The position numbers and the translations under genes were made by a program. From Streptomyces varsoviensis (GTDB lineage: Bacteria > Actinomycetota > Actinomycetes > Streptomycetales > Streptomycetaceae): a DNA stretch of 64,000 bases. Of this stretch, positions 42,804 through 51,733 are shown in pieces. The first letter of the stretch is position 1, and every line of letters begins with the position of its first letter. The notes below the pieces were generated by a model, which worked only from the letters and a program-made list of their open reading frames with translations, was not told the origin of the DNA and searched no databases. Where the stretch lies: positions 372,001-436,000 of the forward strand of contig NZ_JOBF01000013.1 of the NCBI RefSeq assembly GCF_000718635.1, written 5' to 3'.

Positions 42804-43591
42804 GCCGTCACCTCGGCGCGGCTCGCCGCGAGCGGGTTCGTACGGGGCGGGGCCCCCGGGTTCGTACGGGCAGGAGCATCCGGGTTCGTACGGGAAGGAG
42901 CGTCCGGGTTCGTACGGGCAGGAGCATCCGGGTTCGTACGGGGCGGGGCGAGCGGGTCTGTGCGGGATGCGGCGGCTGAGTCCGTACGCGGCCGCTCCCG
43001 CGCTGGTCCCTCGCGTCCCTCTCGTCCCTCCCGCTCCTCGCGTTTGCGCGCGCGGTACGCCGCCACGTTCGCGCGTGTCGCACACCGGTCCGAGCAGTAC
43101 CGGCGGGAGCGGTTGGTGGACGTGTCGAGGTACGCGTTGCGGCAGGGTGCGGCCTGGCAGATGCCGAGGCGGTCGACGCCGTACTCGGTGAGGTGCACGG
43201 CCAGCCCCATGCACGCCGTCGCCGTGTAGGTCGCGCTCGCGTTCACCGCGTGGTCCGCGATGTGCATGTGCCACTTGGGGCGGCCGTTGTCGTCACGGAA
43301 CTCGTGGCCGGAGATCTGCGGGCTGACCGGGAACTCGATCAGCAGCGCGTTGAGCAGGTCCACCGCCCGTACCTCGTCGTCCTCGTTCGCCGCCTCGAAG
43401 ACGGCCCGCAGCCTCGCCCGTACGGACCGCAGCCGCGTGACATCGGCGTCGGCGATGCGGCGGGCGGCCTGCGCGCCGTTGCCGAAGAGTTCGCGCACCG
43501 CGTCCGCGGAGGTGAGCGTGTCGACCCCGCGCGCGGGCTCCTCGCTGTTGACCAGCCGTACGGCGTAGTCCGAGTAATAGGCCAGTTCCAC
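42701..43591 (-). CDS. CGNR zinc-finger (ABATE-domain) protein with repeat tail
   Basis: The N-terminal ABATE domain (about residues 1-135; VRLVNSEEPARGVDTLTSAD, LFEAANEDDEVRAVDLLNAL-like helices) is followed by the zinc finger CQAAPCRNAYLDTSTNRSRR-YCSDRCATRANVAAYR. The CGNR motif itself reads CRNAYLD. These proteins are predicted stress-related transcription regulators. The C-terminal 100 residues are low complexity: six eight-residue units of the RTNPDAPA type from a 24-bp repeat, then acidic Glu/Arg runs. Its 3' end overlaps sodX. Start ATG 43591. Confidence 0.85.
   Translation of the reverse strand: MELAYYSDYAVRLVNSEEPARGVDTLTSADAVRELFGNGAQAARRIADADVTRLRSVRARLRAVFEAANEDDEVRAVDLLNALLIEFPVSPQISGHEFRDDNGRPKWHMHIADHAVNASATYTATACMGLAVHLTEYGVDRLGICQAAPCRNAYLDTSTNRSRRYCSDRCATRANVAAYRARKREEREGREGREGPARERPRTDSAAASRTDPLAPPRTNPDAPARTNPDAPSRTNPDAPARTNPGAPPRTNPLAASRAEVTAYRANEDRGEERGEERSTGRTAEAAQESSATADR
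42833..42976 (-). repeat. 24-bp in-frame tandem repeat in the CGNR gene
   Basis: CGGGTTCGTACGG recurs every 24 bp at 42833, 42857, 42881, 42905 and 42929, with a degenerate sixth copy at 42953. It codes for eight-residue units on the minus strand. Confidence 0.93.
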
Positions 43592-43684
43592 TTGTGGTCC
43601 TTACGGGAGCGGTCTAGGGTCGGTGGTGCCCGGTCGGTAATGGTCGGTTCTCAATCGAGGGTATTACGAATCGGAGGGGTCGCG

Positions 43685-44455
43685 ATGACACACACGGCAC
43701 AGCCCACCACCCCCGCGGACTGGGCGGCCTGGCAGGCCAGTTGGGACCGCCAGCAGGAGTGGTACATGCCGGACCGCGAGGAGCGGTTCCGCGTCATGCT
43801 CGACATGGTCGAGGCGCTCGTCGGCCCCGCGCCCCGCGTGCTGGACCTCGCCTGCGGCACCGGCAGTATCTCGGACCGGCTGCTGAAGCGGTTCCCCGAG
43901 GCCGTCAGCACCGGCGTCGACCTCGACCCCGCGCTGCTGACCATCGCCCGCGGCACCTTCGACGGCGACTCGCGCGTCGAGTTCGTCACCGCGGACCTCA
44001 AGGACCCCGACTGGCCGGCCCGCCTCCCGTACGACACATATGACGCCGTACTCACCGCCACCGCCCTCCACTGGCTGCACGACGACCCGCTGCGCGCCCT
44101 GTACGGGCAGGTCGGCCGTCTCGTCCGGGACGGCGGCGTCTTCATGAACGCCGACCACATGCCCGACGACACCACGCCCCGCATCAACGAGGCCGACCGC
44201 GCCCTGCGCCACGCCCGGCAGGAACGGGCCAAGGCCGAGGGCGCTCTCGACTGGCGCGACTGGTGGGACCTCGCCGCCGCCGACCCGCTCCTCGCCGGGC
44301 CGACCGCCGAACGCTTCAAGATCTACGGCGAGCACGCCGACGGCGACACGCCATCGGTCGACTGGCATGTCCGCACCCTCCGCGAGGCCGGCTTCGGCGA
44401 GGCGCGGGCCGTGTGGTGCTCGCCCTCGGACGCCCTGGTGCTCGGTCTGAAGTGA
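43685..44455 (+). CDS. Class I SAM-dependent methyltransferase
   Basis: 256 residues with the Rossmann SAM site: motif I VLDLACGTGSISDRLL, motif II TGVDLDPALL, motif III EFVTADLKDPDWP and post-motif YDAVLTATALHWL. The acceptor is unknown; the HWLHDDP segment occurs in many small-molecule methyltransferases related to trans-aconitate methyltransferase. ATG at 43685 follows GGAGGGG. It is divergent from the CGNR gene and separated from the ABC transporter by a repeat array. Confidence 0.88.
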   Translation: MTHTAQPTTPADWAAWQASWDRQQEWYMPDREERFRVMLDMVEALVGPAPRVLDLACGTGSISDRLLKRFPEAVSTGVDLDPALLTIARGTFDGDSRVEFVTADLKDPDWPARLPYDTYDAVLTATALHWLHDDPLRALYGQVGRLVRDGGVFMNADHMPDDTTPRINEADRALRHARQERAKAEGALDWRDWWDLAAADPLLAGPTAERFKIYGEHADGDTPSVDWHVRTLREAGFGEARAVWCSPSDALVLGLK

Positions 44456-44542
44456 TCTTCGGGGCTCGGAGGCTGTGGGGCGGGGCCTCGGGGCCCAAGG
44501 GTTTTGGTGCCTCTGGGGCCCGGGGGGCGCTCCGGGCCCCGC

Positions 44543-44770
44543 GGGATCTCCGACCCCCGCGGGATCTCCGACCCCCGCGGGATCTCCGACCCCCGCGGGA
44601 TCTCCGGGCCCGCGGGATCTCCGACCCCCGCGGGATCTCCGGGCCCGCGGGATCTCCGACCCCCGCGGGATCTCCGACCCCCGCGGGATCTCCGACCCCC
44701 GCGGGATCTCCGGCCCCCGCGGGATCTCCGGCCCCCGCGGGATCTCCGGCCCCCGGGGGGTCTCCCTCTC
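44543..44770. repeat. Array of 12-13 units of 18 (17) bp
   Basis: GGGATCTCCG recurs at 44543, 44561, 44579, 44597, 44614, 44632, 44649, 44667, 44685, 44703, 44721 and 44739, with a last degenerate unit near 44757. Units differ only at GACCC, GGCCC or GGGCC. The array sits between two convergent stop codons. Confidence 0.95.
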
Positions 44771-44787
44771 GCCCCCCGCCCCCGCCC

Positions 44788-45549
44788 CTACAGCACCTTC
44801 GACAGGAACGACTTCGTCCGCTCGTGCCGCGGGTTCGTCAGCACCTCCCGCGGGTGCCCCGCCTCGACCACCACCCCGTCGTCCATGAACACGACCGAGT
44901 CGCCGACCTCCCGCGCGAACCCCATCTCGTGCGTCACCACGATCATCGTCATGCCGTCCTCGGCCAGCGAGCGCATCACGTCCAGCACGTCGCCGACCAG
45001 CTCCGGGTCGAGCGCCGAGGTCGGCTCGTCGAAGAGCATCAGCTTCGGCTCCATGGCCAGCGCCCGCGCGATGGCCACCCGCTGCTGCTGGCCGCCGGAG
45101 AGCTGCGCCGGGTAGTTCGCGGCCTTGTCGGCCAGCCCGACGCGGTCGAGCAGCCGCTCCGCCCGCTCCCGCGCCACCGCCTTGGCCTCCCGCTTCACCT
45201 GCACGGGGGCCTCCATGACGTTCTCGATCGCCGTCATGTGCGGGAACAGGTTGAAGCGCTGGAAGACCATGCCGATGTCGCGCCGCTTCTCGGCGACCTC
45301 GCGGTCCTTCAGCTCGTACAGCTTGTTGCCCTGCTGCCGGTAGCCGACCAGTTCGCCGTCGACCGACAGCCGGCCGGCGTTGATCTTCTCCAGGTGGTTG
45401 ATGCACCGCAGGAAGGTGGACTTGCCGGAGCCGGACGGGCCGATCAGGCAGAACACCTCGCGGGGGGCGACCTCCAGGTCGATGCCCTTGAGTACGTGCG
45501 TCGGGCCGAAGGACTTGTGGACGCCCTCGGCCTTCACCATGGCGGTCAT
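44788..45549 (-). CDS. Amino acid ABC transporter ATP-binding protein (GlnQ/GluA type)
   Basis: Powers uptake of a polar amino acid, probably glutamate or glutamine. Walker A is GPSGSGKST, the Q-loop is [16 protein letters not shown], the ABC signature [15 protein letters not shown], Walker [15 protein letters not shown] and the H-loop [14 protein letters not shown]. 253 residues. ATG at 45549 overlaps the permease stop (ATGA), so translation is coupled. It is the last gene of the binding protein-permease-ATPase operon. Confidence 0.94.
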   Translation of the reverse strand: MTAMVKAEGVHKSFGPTHVLKGIDLEVAPREVFCLIGPSGSGKSTFLRCINHLEKINAGRLSVDGELVGYRQQGNKLYELKDREVAEKRRDIGMVFQRFNLFPHMTAIENVMEAPVQVKREAKAVARERAERLLDRVGLADKAANYPAQLSGGQQQRVAIARALAMEPKLMLFDEPTSALDPELVGDVLDVMRSLAEDGMTMIVVTHEMGFAREVGDSVVFMDDGVVVEAGHPREVLTNPRHERTKSFLSKVL

Positions 45550-46493
45550 ACGTTCCCCCTCCGGGTCCTCAGCGAGAACAGGTTGGTCCTGACCTTCTGC
45601 CACGGGGTCTGCGGCAACTGGCGCAGGGAGCCGCGCGCGAACCGCCGCTCCAGGTAGTACTGGCCGACGCTGAGCACGCTGGTCAGCACCAGGTACCAGG
45701 CGGCCGCCAGGAAGAGCATCTCCACCGTCGCGCCGGAGGTCCGGCCGACGTTCGAGGCGGCCTGCAGCAGGTCGTAGTACTGCACGGCGATCACCAGCGA
45801 CGTGGTCTTGAGCATGTTGATGAACTCATTGCCCGTCGGCGGCACGATCACCCGCATCGCCTGCGGCAGCACGACCCGGCGCAGCGTCTTTCCCTGGCTC
45901 ATGCCCAGCGCGTGCGACGCCTCGGTCTGCCCCTCGTCGACCGACTGGATGCCGGCCCGGCAGATCTCGGCCATATAGGCCGCCTCGTTCAGGCCGAGCC
46001 CCAGCAGGGCGGCCAGGAACGGGGTCATGAAGGACGACCAGTAGTCCTTGTAGATCGGACCCAGGTTGATGTACTCGAAGACCAGGCCCAGGTTGAACCA
46101 GACCAGCAACTGCACGTAGACGGGCGTGCCGCGGAAGAACCAGATGTAGCCCCAGGCGATCGACGAGGTCACCGGGTTCTTCGACAGCCGCATGACGGCC
46201 AGGATGATGCCGAGGACCACGCCGACGACCATCGCGCAGATGGTGATCCATATGGTGTTCCGGACGCCCTTGAGGATGTCGTCGTCGAAGAAGTAGTCGG
46301 GGACGGCGCCCCAGTTCAGCTTCCCCTGGGCGAAGGCGTTGACGAGCAGCACCAGGAGGGCGACCGTGATGACGGCCGAGACCCAGCGCCCGTAGTGCCG
46401 TACGGGTACGGCCCTGATGACCTCCGGCACGGCGGCGGGGGTGGGAGGAGGCGCGTCGCCCGGCTCCTCCGCCTTGTTGAGCTTGTCAGTCAC
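45546..46493 (-). CDS. Amino acid ABC transporter permease
   Basis: 315 residues with a Pro-rich cytoplasmic N-terminus, then about six membrane helices. The HisM/GlnP family marks are [37 protein letters not shown], the EAA loop [20 protein letters not shown] and [19 protein letters not shown] at 46493 has AAAGG upstream. Only one permease gene is present, so it presumably forms a homodimer. It overlaps the ATPase gene by four bases. Confidence 0.93.
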   Translation of the reverse strand: MTDKLNKAEEPGDAPPPTPAAVPEVIRAVPVRHYGRWVSAVITVALLVLLVNAFAQGKLNWGAVPDYFFDDDILKGVRNTIWITICAMVVGVVLGIILAVMRLSKNPVTSSIAWGYIWFFRGTPVYVQLLVWFNLGLVFEYINLGPIYKDYWSSFMTPFLAALLGLGLNEAAYMAEICRAGIQSVDEGQTEASHALGMSQGKTLRRVVLPQAMRVIVPPTGNEFINMLKTTSLVIAVQYYDLLQAASNVGRTSGATVEMLFLAAAWYLVLTSVLSVGQYYLERRFARGSLRQLPQTPWQKVRTNLFSLRTRRGNV

Positions 46494-46841
46494 GGTGTTG
46501 CCTTTCAGCAGGACCTTTCGGCGGAACGGCTCGATGGCGGGTCGGTGACGGGTCGGACGCGGACTCACCGCGACCGCTTCGCCCCCGATGTGGACGCGGA
46601 CTCACCGCGACCGCTTCGAACCCGACTTGCGCGCGGCCTTACCAGCCCGCTTCGGAACGGACTCGGACGCGGGCCTGGACGCGGGCCTGGACGCGGACTC
46701 GGGCGGTGGCTCGGACGCGGACCCGAGTGTGGGCTTGGAGGCGGACCCGGGCGTGGACTCGGCGACCCGCCCCGGGCCCGACCCGGGCGCGGCCTTGCCC
46801 GCCCGTCTCGGCACCGGGGTACGCGCGGCCACGCCCGCCCT
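46494..46841. repeat. 348-bp gap with direct repeats between binding protein and permease genes
   Basis: A 27-bp direct repeat (GGACGCGGACTCACCGCGAC plus seven bases) occurs at 46555-46581 and 46592-46618. It is followed by a 12-bp-period array around GGACGCGGGCCT (about 46670-46760). The gap is unusual inside an ABC operon and may carry a second promoter or a processing site. Confidence 0.7.
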
Positions 46842-47795
46842 TCAAGCCCCGGCGCCGCCGTTGACCTTGGCCTCCTTGAGCGCGCCGGCCGAGACGCCCC
46901 ACTTGTCGAGGATCTTCTGGTACTCGCCGTTCTTGATGATCGCGTCGAGCCCGGCCTTGATCGCGTCCCGCAACTGCGTCTGGTCCTTGCTGAGCGCCAT
47001 GCCGTACGGGGCCGCCTGGATCTGGTCGCCGACCATCTCGAAGTCCTTGCCGCCGCCCGAGGTCTTCACGGCGTACGCGGCCACCGGGAAGTCGCTGGAG
47101 CCGGCGTCCGCGCCGCCGCCGCGCAGCCGGGTCTGGGCCTGCACGTCATCGTCGAACGCCTCGATCTTGATCGGGTTCGAACCGCACTTCTTCGACTGGT
47201 CCTTGGCCTTGTCGTGCGAGACCGTGCCGCGCTGCACCACGATCTTCTTGCCGCACAGGTCGTCCCAGCCCTTGATGCCCTGCGTCTTGCCCTTCGGGGT
47301 GTAGATCGAGACGCCCGCCGAGAAGTAGTCGACGAAGTCGACGCCCTCGCCGACCTTCTTCTTCGTGTCGGGGTCCACGCCCGTCTGCCGGTCCTTGTTG
47401 TCCGTCATCGCGGACATCGCCACGTCGTAGCGCTTGGAGCGCAGGCCGGCCAGCAGGGTGTCGAAGGTGGCGTTGTTGAACTGGAACTCGACGCCCAACT
47501 GCTTGCCGATGGCCGCCGCGATGTCCGGGTCGAGGCCGACCGTCGTGCCCTCCTTCTTGAACTCGACGGGCGGGTACGCGATGTCGGAACCGACCTTGAC
47601 GACGCCGGCGTCCTGGATCCGCTGGGGCAGCTTGTCGTGCAGCGGGGCCTTGGAGGACGACGCCCGGTCGCCGCCGGACTTCTTCGTCTGGTCGCCACAG
47701 CCCGTGAGCAGCAGGGCGCCGGCGACCGCGATCGCGCCGACGGCGGCCAAACGGCTCCTGGCGGCGGTCGGACGCGGGGTGGTGCTTGCGGTCAT
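46842..47795 (-). CDS. Amino acid ABC transporter substrate-binding lipoprotein
   Basis: 317 residues. A lipoprotein signal (SRLAAVGAIAVAGALLLTGC) ends in the lipobox LTGC, giving a membrane-anchored binding protein. The SBP_bac_3 domain includes VKVGSDIAYPPVEFKKEGT, VGLDPDIAAAIGKQLGVEFQ, DTLLAGLRSKRYDVAMSAMT and DLCGKKIVVQRGT. The family binds polar amino acids; glutamate is likely by analogy with the S. coelicolor operon. ATG at 47795 follows AGGAGGAAC. First gene of the operon. Confidence 0.93.
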   Translation of the reverse strand: MTASTTPRPTAARSRLAAVGAIAVAGALLLTGCGDQTKKSGGDRASSSKAPLHDKLPQRIQDAGVVKVGSDIAYPPVEFKKEGTTVGLDPDIAAAIGKQLGVEFQFNNATFDTLLAGLRSKRYDVAMSAMTDNKDRQTGVDPDTKKKVGEGVDFVDYFSAGVSIYTPKGKTQGIKGWDDLCGKKIVVQRGTVSHDKAKDQSKKCGSNPIKIEAFDDDVQAQTRLRGGGADAGSSDFPVAAYAVKTSGGGKDFEMVGDQIQAAPYGMALSKDQTQLRDAIKAGLDAIIKNGEYQKILDKWGVSAGALKEAKVNGGAGA

Positions 47796-48458
47796 TGCTG
47801 GTTCCTCCTGCGAGTGAGGGAGTAGCCGAACTGGTCGGAGCACACACCATCGGGCCTCGCGACCTCGTGTGATTTGGGCATCTTGCCATCTGGACGGCGC
47901 CGATCGGGGGGCCTGCGATGTCAAAATCGGATAACGGGCTCTTCCCGTGCGACGGCCGGACCGTGGGGGCGGATGTCCCACTGCACGGTACGGAGAGAAG
48001 AGATCTGGCTCACAGTCGCCTTGTCTCGCTATGCGGGATGCTCGCCGTGAATCGTGCGGTTTGCGCACCTTGGGGCCGTTGGCTCGCGCCGTACGCGGGC
48101 GGGGGCGACGCCAGGACTGGTTCACGGCCCCGGCCACCCCCTTCCCGGCCTCTCGCCGGCCCATCCCAGCCCCCTAGCCGACCCCGAATCCGGCCCTGAC
48201 CTCGGGCCTTGGGGAATTACCCGGCCCCCTCCGGCGTCCTCCACGTGACGAAAGCGACTCGTAACCGCTCCGGGACTTGCGCTAGAAAGGTGGGCTACAC
48301 CCCTCACCCGGGGCTCGGGGCGCGCGTGCGGCGCGCCCGGCGTCCGTATCAGCCCCCGCGCGGCGGCCCATCCGCCGGCCGGGCCACGGACGCGGTGCCC
48401 GCCCGCTCCGCAACCTGGGGCGGTAACCCTCGACGTACAGATGACAAAGGGGTCAGAA
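47796..48458. other. 663-bp divergent region, no gene seen
   Basis: Separates the ABC operon and the malic enzyme. The left 200 bp are AT-richer (around TGTCAAAATCGGATAACG, about 47919) and should hold the ABC promoter. The part near 48270-48300 (TTGCGCTAGAAAGG) may belong to the malic-enzyme promoter. No convincing reading frame or known RNA motif was found. Confidence 0.4.
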
Positions 48459-49727
48459 GTGTCAGCGGAGATTGTGAATCCTCGCAGCGACAGCAGCGAC
48501 AGCAGCGACAGCAGCGAACACGGCAGTGACACCGGCGCCGACGGCGACGCCGGTACGGACACCGCCCGAGACGAGCCGTTCGACGCGGCCTTCGCGCTGC
48601 ACCGCGGCGGCAAGATGGCCATCCAGGCGACGGTGCCGGTGCGCGACCGGGACGACCTGTCGCTCGCCTACACGCCCGGCGTGGCCAAGGTGTGCAGCGC
48701 CATCGCGGAGCAGCCCGAACTCGTCCACGACTACACCTGGAAGTCCCAGGTCGTGGCCGTCGTGACGGACGGCAGCGCGGTGCTCGGCCTCGGGGACATC
48801 GGGCCCGAGGCGTCCCTCCCGGTGATGGAGGGCAAGGCCATCCTCTTCAAGCAGTTCGGCGGCGTCGACGCGATCCCGATCGCGCTCGCCACCCAGGACG
48901 TGGACGAGATCGTCGAGACCGTGGTGCGGCTCGCGCCGTCGTTCGGCGGCGTGAACCTGGAGGACATCTCCGCGCCCCGTTGCTTCGAGATCGAACGCCG
49001 GCTCCAGGAGCGGCTCGACGTCCCGGTCTTCCACGACGACCAGCACGGCACCGCCGTCGTCACGCTCGCCGCCCTGCGCAACGCCGCGCGGCTGACCGGA
49101 CGCGCGCTCGGCGAGCTGCGCGCGGTCATCTCCGGGGCGGGCGCCGCCGGGGTGGCCATCGCCAAGATCCTCACCGAGGCGGGCATCGGGGACGTCGCGG
49201 TCTGCGACCGCAAGGGCGTCGTCTCCGCCGACCGTACGGACCTCACCGACGTGAAGCGCCAGGTCGCCGGCTTCACCAACAGGGCCGGCCGGCAGGGCTC
49301 CCTGGCCGACGCGCTCGACGGCGCGGACGTCTTCATCGGCGTCAGCGGCGGCACGGTGCCGGAGGAGGCGGTGGCCAAGATGGCGCCCGGCGCGTTCATC
49401 TTCGCGATGGCCAACCCGAACCCGGAGATCCACCCGGAGGTCGCTCACAAGTACGCGGCCGTCGTCGCCACCGGCCGCAGCGACTACCCGAACCAGATCA
49501 ACAACGTCCTCGCCTTCCCCGGCATCTTCGCGGGCGCCCTCCAGGTGCGCGCCACCGAGATCACCGAGGGCATGAAGCTCGCCGCCGCCGAGGCGCTCGC
49601 CTCCGTCGTCGCCGACGACCTCAGCCCGGACGTCGTCATCCCGTCCCCCTTCGACGAGCGCGTCGCCCCGGCGGTCACCGCCGCGGTCGCGGCGGCGGCC
49701 CGAGCGGAAGGCGTCGCCCGCCGCTGA
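48459..49727 (+). CDS. Malic enzyme (NAD(P)-dependent, short bacterial type)
   Basis: Oxidatively decarboxylates malate to pyruvate and CO2, giving NAD(P)H. The 422-residue form has LSLAYTPGVAKVC, the substrate-binding GDIGPEASLPVMEGKAILFK, the metal site region NLEDISAPRCFEIE and VFHDDQHGTAVV, and the nucleotide site SGAGAAGVAIAKIL. From memory the S. coelicolor gene in this position (SCO5261) encodes the NADP-linked form; cofactor choice cannot be read here. GTG at 48459 has AAAGGGG upstream; ATG at 48441 is the alternative. The N-terminus has Asp-Ser-Ser repeats from a 9-bp DNA repeat (about 48485-48515). Confidence 0.92.
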   Translation: MSAEIVNPRSDSSDSSDSSEHGSDTGADGDAGTDTARDEPFDAAFALHRGGKMAIQATVPVRDRDDLSLAYTPGVAKVCSAIAEQPELVHDYTWKSQVVAVVTDGSAVLGLGDIGPEASLPVMEGKAILFKQFGGVDAIPIALATQDVDEIVETVVRLAPSFGGVNLEDISAPRCFEIERRLQERLDVPVFHDDQHGTAVVTLAALRNAARLTGRALGELRAVISGAGAAGVAIAKILTEAGIGDVAVCDRKGVVSADRTDLTDVKRQVAGFTNRAGRQGSLADALDGADVFIGVSGGTVPEEAVAKMAPGAFIFAMANPNPEIHPEVAHKYAAVVATGRSDYPNQINNVLAFPGIFAGALQVRATEITEGMKLAAAEALASVVADDLSPDVVIPSPFDERVAPAVTAAVAAAARAEGVARR

Positions 49728-50463
49728 CGGTTGTACTGGCCGTACGGGCTCGTGGGCCGTACTCGGCTGTACGGGCCGTACGGGCTTGTACTGGCCGTGC
49801 GGGCTGTCCGGCCGTGCCGGCTGCACTGGCGGTGCCGGTTGTACTGGCCGTACGGGCTGCACTGGCTGTGCCGGCTGCACTGGCCGTGCGGGCTGCACTG
49901 GCTGTGCCGGCCGTGCGGCCTCGTGGCTCGCGCCGACCGCGCGGGGCGCGGATCTTTGCGGCCCCCGGGGCCGCGTTGGTTGTACGGGCGCGTGGCCGGT
50001 ACCGGCCACGCGGATTTCGGCCCTCTGCGGCCCCGGGCGCCGCGCGGGCCGCACCGGCGGTGCGGGTCTCGGGGCTTCGCGGCCTCGGAGGCCGCGTCGG
50101 CCGTACGGGCGCGTGGGCTGTACCGGCGGTGCGGGTCTCGGGGGCACGCGCCCCCAGGACGCCGTGCTGGCTGTACCGGCGGCTTGGGTCTCCGTGCGGC
50201 CCTGGACGCCGCCATGGTTGTACGGGCACGTGAGCTGTGCCGACCGCGCGGGTCTCGGGGCATGCCGCGTCGGCTGTACGGGCACGTGAGCCGTACCGGC
50301 CGCGTGGTCCTCGGGGCGTGCGGCCCCGGACGCCGCGCGGGGCTGTACGGACCCGCGCTCGTACGGGGCGCCCGGGGGCTGAGCTGGGCCGGACGCGCGG
50401 GCCGTACGGGGGCGGGGCGCATGCCCACTTTCGCGGTGGCTGGTGGCGGCCTAGGTTGGGATC
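49728..50463. repeat. 736-bp intergenic region made of degenerate repeats
   Basis: The left third repeats an 18-bp unit like CTGTGCCGGCTGCACTGG (about 49795-49915). The rest repeats longer units of very roughly 55-60 bp carrying TGTACGGGCACGTG, ACCGGCGGTGCGGGTCTCGG and GGACGCCG. No gene recognised on either strand; long open frames here are a by-product of the periodicity. Confidence 0.75.
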
Positions 50464-51432
50464 ATGTTCGCTGCTTATGCTGCCAGGATCGACCGTGACC
50501 AGCCGTTGAACGGGCTTGAGACGGGGGAGCGGCCCGAGCCCACCGTCGATGGGCGGGCGGGGTGGACGGTCGTCGATGTGAAAGCGGCCTCCCTCAACCA
50601 CCACGACCTGTGGTCGCTGCGCGGGGTGGGGCTGGGCGAGGAGTCGTTGCCGATGATTCTGGGCTGCGACGCGGCCGGGGTGGACGCGGACGGCAATGAG
50701 GTCGTCCTCCACTCGGTGATCGGGCAGACGGGCCACGGGGTGGGGCCGGAGGAGCGGCGTTCGATCCTCACCGAGCGGTATCAGGGGACGTTCGCCGAGC
50801 GCGTGGCCGTACCGGCGTGGAATGTGCTGCCCAAGCCGCAAGAGCTGTCCTTCGAGGAGGCGGCCTGCCTGCCCACGGCGTGGCTGACGGCGTATCGGAT
50901 GCTGTTCACGAACGCGGGCGTACGGCCGGGGGACACCGTTCTCGTGCAGGGCGCGGGCGGCGGGGTGGCGACGGCGGCGATCGTGCTGGGGGCGGCGGCC
51001 GGGCTGCGGGTGTTCGCGACCAGCCGGCACGCGGCCAAGCGCGAGCGCGCGGTGGAGCTGGGCGCGGAGGGCGCGTACGAGCCGGGCGAGCGGCTGCCGC
51101 GGCGGGTGGACGCGGTGATCGAGACGGTCGGCGCCGCGACGTGGTCGCACTCGCTGAAGTCGCTGCGGCCCGGCGGCACCCTCGTCATCTCGGGCGCGAC
51201 CAGCGGCCCGCACCCGGAGGCCACCGAGCTGAACCGGGTCTACTTCCTGGAGCTGAAGATCGTCGGTTCGACGATGGGTTCCAAGGAGGAGCTGGCCGGG
51301 CTGCTGAGCTTCTGCGCGGCGAAGGGCGTACGGCCGGTGATCGACTCGGTGCTGCCGTTGGACCGGGCGCGGGAGGGGTTCGAGAAGATGGCGGGCGGCG
51401 ACCTGTTCGGGAAGGTCGTGCTGACGGTCTGA
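50464..51432 (+). CDS. Zinc-binding-type alcohol dehydrogenase / quinone oxidoreductase
   Basis: 322-residue medium-chain dehydrogenase. Catalytic-domain marks are VKAASLNHHDLWSLRGVGLG and PMILGCDAAGV; the NADPH site is VLVQGAGGGVATAAI followed by RVFATSRHAAKRERA. The structural-zinc Cys cluster is absent, as in quinone-oxidoreductase-type enzymes. It probably reduces a quinone or enone with NADPH. ATG at 50464. The gene is preceded by the repeat region and followed by the leader of the MFS gene. Confidence 0.9.
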   Translation: MFAAYAARIDRDQPLNGLETGERPEPTVDGRAGWTVVDVKAASLNHHDLWSLRGVGLGEESLPMILGCDAAGVDADGNEVVLHSVIGQTGHGVGPEERRSILTERYQGTFAERVAVPAWNVLPKPQELSFEEAACLPTAWLTAYRMLFTNAGVRPGDTVLVQGAGGGVATAAIVLGAAAGLRVFATSRHAAKRERAVELGAEGAYEPGERLPRRVDAVIETVGAATWSHSLKSLRPGGTLVISGATSGPHPEATELNRVYFLELKIVGSTMGSKEELAGLLSFCAAKGVRPVIDSVLPLDRAREGFEKMAGGDLFGKVVLTV

Positions 51433-51566
51433 GCGGTCGCCCGCGGTCGCTGCGGTCGGCGGAGCGTCCCCAAGGGCGCTGACCGGGCCGATCCGTCACC
51501 TATGCGTTTTACCGCCCGTAACCCCCGCTACGGTCTGTTAGCGTTCATTACGGACCTACCCCGGTT

Positions 51567-51695
51567 GAATAGGGTAATCCGCCATCAAATAGGGTGATCG
51601 GCCCTAGTGGTCGCAGCGACCAAGGGACTGTAGTCCTGCCCGAAAGTGGCTTTCGTCCAGATAAGTCACCGGGGATGAACCAGGTATCACTGGGT
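51567..51695 (+). promoter_or_regulatory. Structured leader with direct repeats and serial hairpins
   Basis: Two copies of AATAGGGT(A/G)ATC start 20 bp apart (51568, 51588). They are followed by four small inverted repeats in a row: GGTCGC-A-GCGACC (51609-51621, flanked by CCCT/AGGG), GGACTGTAGTCC (51626-51637), CGAAAG-TGG-CTTTCG (51641-51655) and CCAG/CTGG (51680-51693). The block ends about 40 bp before the MFS start. It could be an operator array plus an RNA switch; no known riboswitch class was matched. Confidence 0.5.
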
Positions 51696-51733
51696 AGTTG
51701 CGCTATGAACCTGTCCCCGACCGAAAGCCGCCC

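Noticed and set aside
44543..44770. The 18-bp array as a CRISPR
   Set aside because: Units follow each other without unique spacers and no cas gene is in the window.
49728..50463. Coding genes in the long intergenic repeats
   Set aside because: Several open frames exist, but their length follows from the repeat periodicity and they lack start signals and recognisable domains.
51609..51621. A DasR (dre) site in the MHS leader
   Set aside because: GGTC and GACC are five bases apart, while dre sites have two; the spacing does not fit.
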